Below, in pieces: positions 7,441-7,901 of a DNA stretch of 7,901 nucleotides. The notes under the pieces are model-generated. The model did no database searches. It was not told the DNA's origin and was given only the letters and a program-made list of their open reading frames with translations. The translations under genes were made by a program, and so were the position numbers. Source of the DNA: Nitrospirota bacterium (lineage in GTDB: Bacteria > Nitrospinota > Nitrospinia > Nitrospinales > Nitrospinaceae); contig QIDN01000351.1 in the NCBI GenBank assembly GCA_003229345.1, positions 1 to 7,901 of the forward strand, in the 5' to 3' direction. Positions within the stretch are counted from its first letter, which is position 1. Every line of letters begins with the position of its first letter.

Positions 7441-7779
7441 TTACACGGCGTCTTCGCCGCGCTCGCCGGTTCTTATACGGATGGTGTCTTCCAAGTGAGT
7501 GACGAAAATCTTGCCGTCCCCAATCCGTCCGGTTTGCGCGCTTTTTATAATCGCGTTCACAACCTCGTCCAATTGGTTATCGGCTATAACAATTTCCAAT
7601 TTAATCTTGGGAAGGAAATCGACCACGTACTCGGCGCCACGGTACAACTCGGTATGCCCTTTTTGCCGACCGAACCCTTTGACTTCGCTGACCGTAATTC
7701 CCTTAATACCGATTTCGTTCAACTTGTCTTTGACTTCATCAAGTTTGAACGGCTTAATCACGGCTTCCACTTTTTTCAT
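7441..7779 (-). CDS. glnB: Nitrogen regulatory protein PII (GlnB type)
   Basis: PII is a trimeric signal protein that binds ATP/ADP and 2-oxoglutarate and controls GlnE, and in many bacteria NtrB or ammonium transporters. From ATG 7779 the protein is 112 residues, the same as E. coli GlnB. KGFGRQKGHTELYRGAEYVV (residues 34-53) is the T-loop signature with Tyr51, the uridylylation site, and TGRIGDGKIFV (83-93) is the second PII signature. The C-terminus RIRTGERGEDAV is typical. Asp54 (YVVDFLPK) is GlnB-like, whereas GlnK proteins usually have Asn there; IADNQLDEV (65-73) looks more GlnK-like. The start is supported by AGAGGA (7786-7791) 6 nt upstream; an in-frame TTG at 7794 would overlap that site. 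Its position ahead of glnA fits the common glnB-glnA operon and favours the GlnB name; no amtB is visible. The Tyr51 modifying enzyme GlnD must be elsewhere if present. Confidence 0.96.
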   Translation of the reverse strand: MKKVEAVIKPFKLDEVKDKLNEIGIKGITVSEVKGFGRQKGHTELYRGAEYVVDFLPKIKLEIVIADNQLDEVVNAIIKSAQTGRIGDGKIFVTHLEDTIRIRTGERGEDAV

Positions 7780-7901
7780 TGGAAATCCTCTCAACTTTAA
7801 AAATTAATTATTTATTGCCTGGGTGCTCGTCTCCAGATTTCCCCGAAGCCCCACCCATGTTTAATCCAGAAAAGGGTGCATCCTACTGAATTTTTTGTAA
7901 T
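7780..7901 (-). promoter_or_regulatory. Upstream region of glnB
   Basis: There is no gene in the last 122 bp. It holds the glnB ribosome binding site (AGAGGA, 7786-7791), an AT-rich tract (about 7796-7816) that could include a -10 region, and TTAATCCAGAAAA (7861-7873). This last sequence shares ATCCAGAAAA with 7401-7410 and TTAATCCA with 7379-7386 upstream of glnA. On the minus strand GCACCC occurs twice (7879-7874 and 7827-7822) flanking a GGGTG, so alternative short stems are possible. I found no convincing sigma-54 (GG-N10-GC) site and no clear sigma-70 pair. Confidence 0.35.

Noticed and set aside
7780..7794. Upstream TTG start for glnB adding five residues
   Set aside because: It would contain the AGAGGA ribosome binding site; the ATG at 7779 gives the canonical 112-residue PII.
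7780..7901. Sigma-54 promoter ahead of glnB
   Set aside because: Nitrogen genes often have one, but no GG-N10-GC arrangement with flanking TGGCAC/TTGC character was found on the minus strand.

Overview
This 7.9 kb window is a compact stretch of chromosomal housekeeping genes for amino-acid and nitrogen metabolism. It holds five protein genes in two blocks that converge on one 215-bp gap. I see no RNA gene, insertion sequence, phage gene, CRISPR array or defence gene. The organism looks like a Gram-negative bacterium with moderate GC content. The full set of GlnB-type PII, adenylylatable GSI glutamine synthetase and two-domain GlnE, together with a citramalate route to isoleucine next to lysC, suggests a deltaproteobacterium-like or Nitrospinota-like lineage. 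That placement is an inference from gene content and has low certainty.

Left block, plus strand (1-2420): the C-terminal two thirds of an aspartate kinase (lysC), cut by the window edge, is followed after 21 bp by a complete (R)-citramalate synthase (cimA). Aspartate kinase opens the Lys/Thr/Met pathway and so the usual threonine-derived isoleucine route. CimA starts isoleucine synthesis from pyruvate and acetyl-CoA instead. An AGGAG-preceded in-frame ATG inside lysC lies where an internal start for a separate regulatory beta subunit is known in some other bacteria.

Convergent gap (2421-2635): there is no gene here. It contains a short palindrome right after the cimA stop, two diverged tandem copies of a C-rich/G-rich hairpin repeat, and a perfect 10-bp-stem inverted repeat near the 3' end of glnE.

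Right block, minus strand (7779 down to 2636): the order of transcription is glnB (PII), then glnA (glutamine synthetase), then a strong Rho-independent terminator, then glnE (adenylyltransferase/adenylyl-removing enzyme). Together they form most of the classical cascade. PII senses 2-oxoglutarate, ATP/ADP and (via uridylylation) glutamine, and steers GlnE. GlnE adds AMP to a tyrosine of GlnA or removes it. The target residues Tyr51 of PII and Tyr398 of GlnA are both present, and both GlnE catalytic domains are intact. The uridylyltransferase GlnD is not in the window. The DNA upstream of glnB and of glnA shares short identical motifs that may be regulatory.

The window is mostly conventional. 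I found no convincing new system. The points most worth checking are the lysC internal start, the repeat elements, the terminator that separates glnA from glnE, and the shared upstream motifs.
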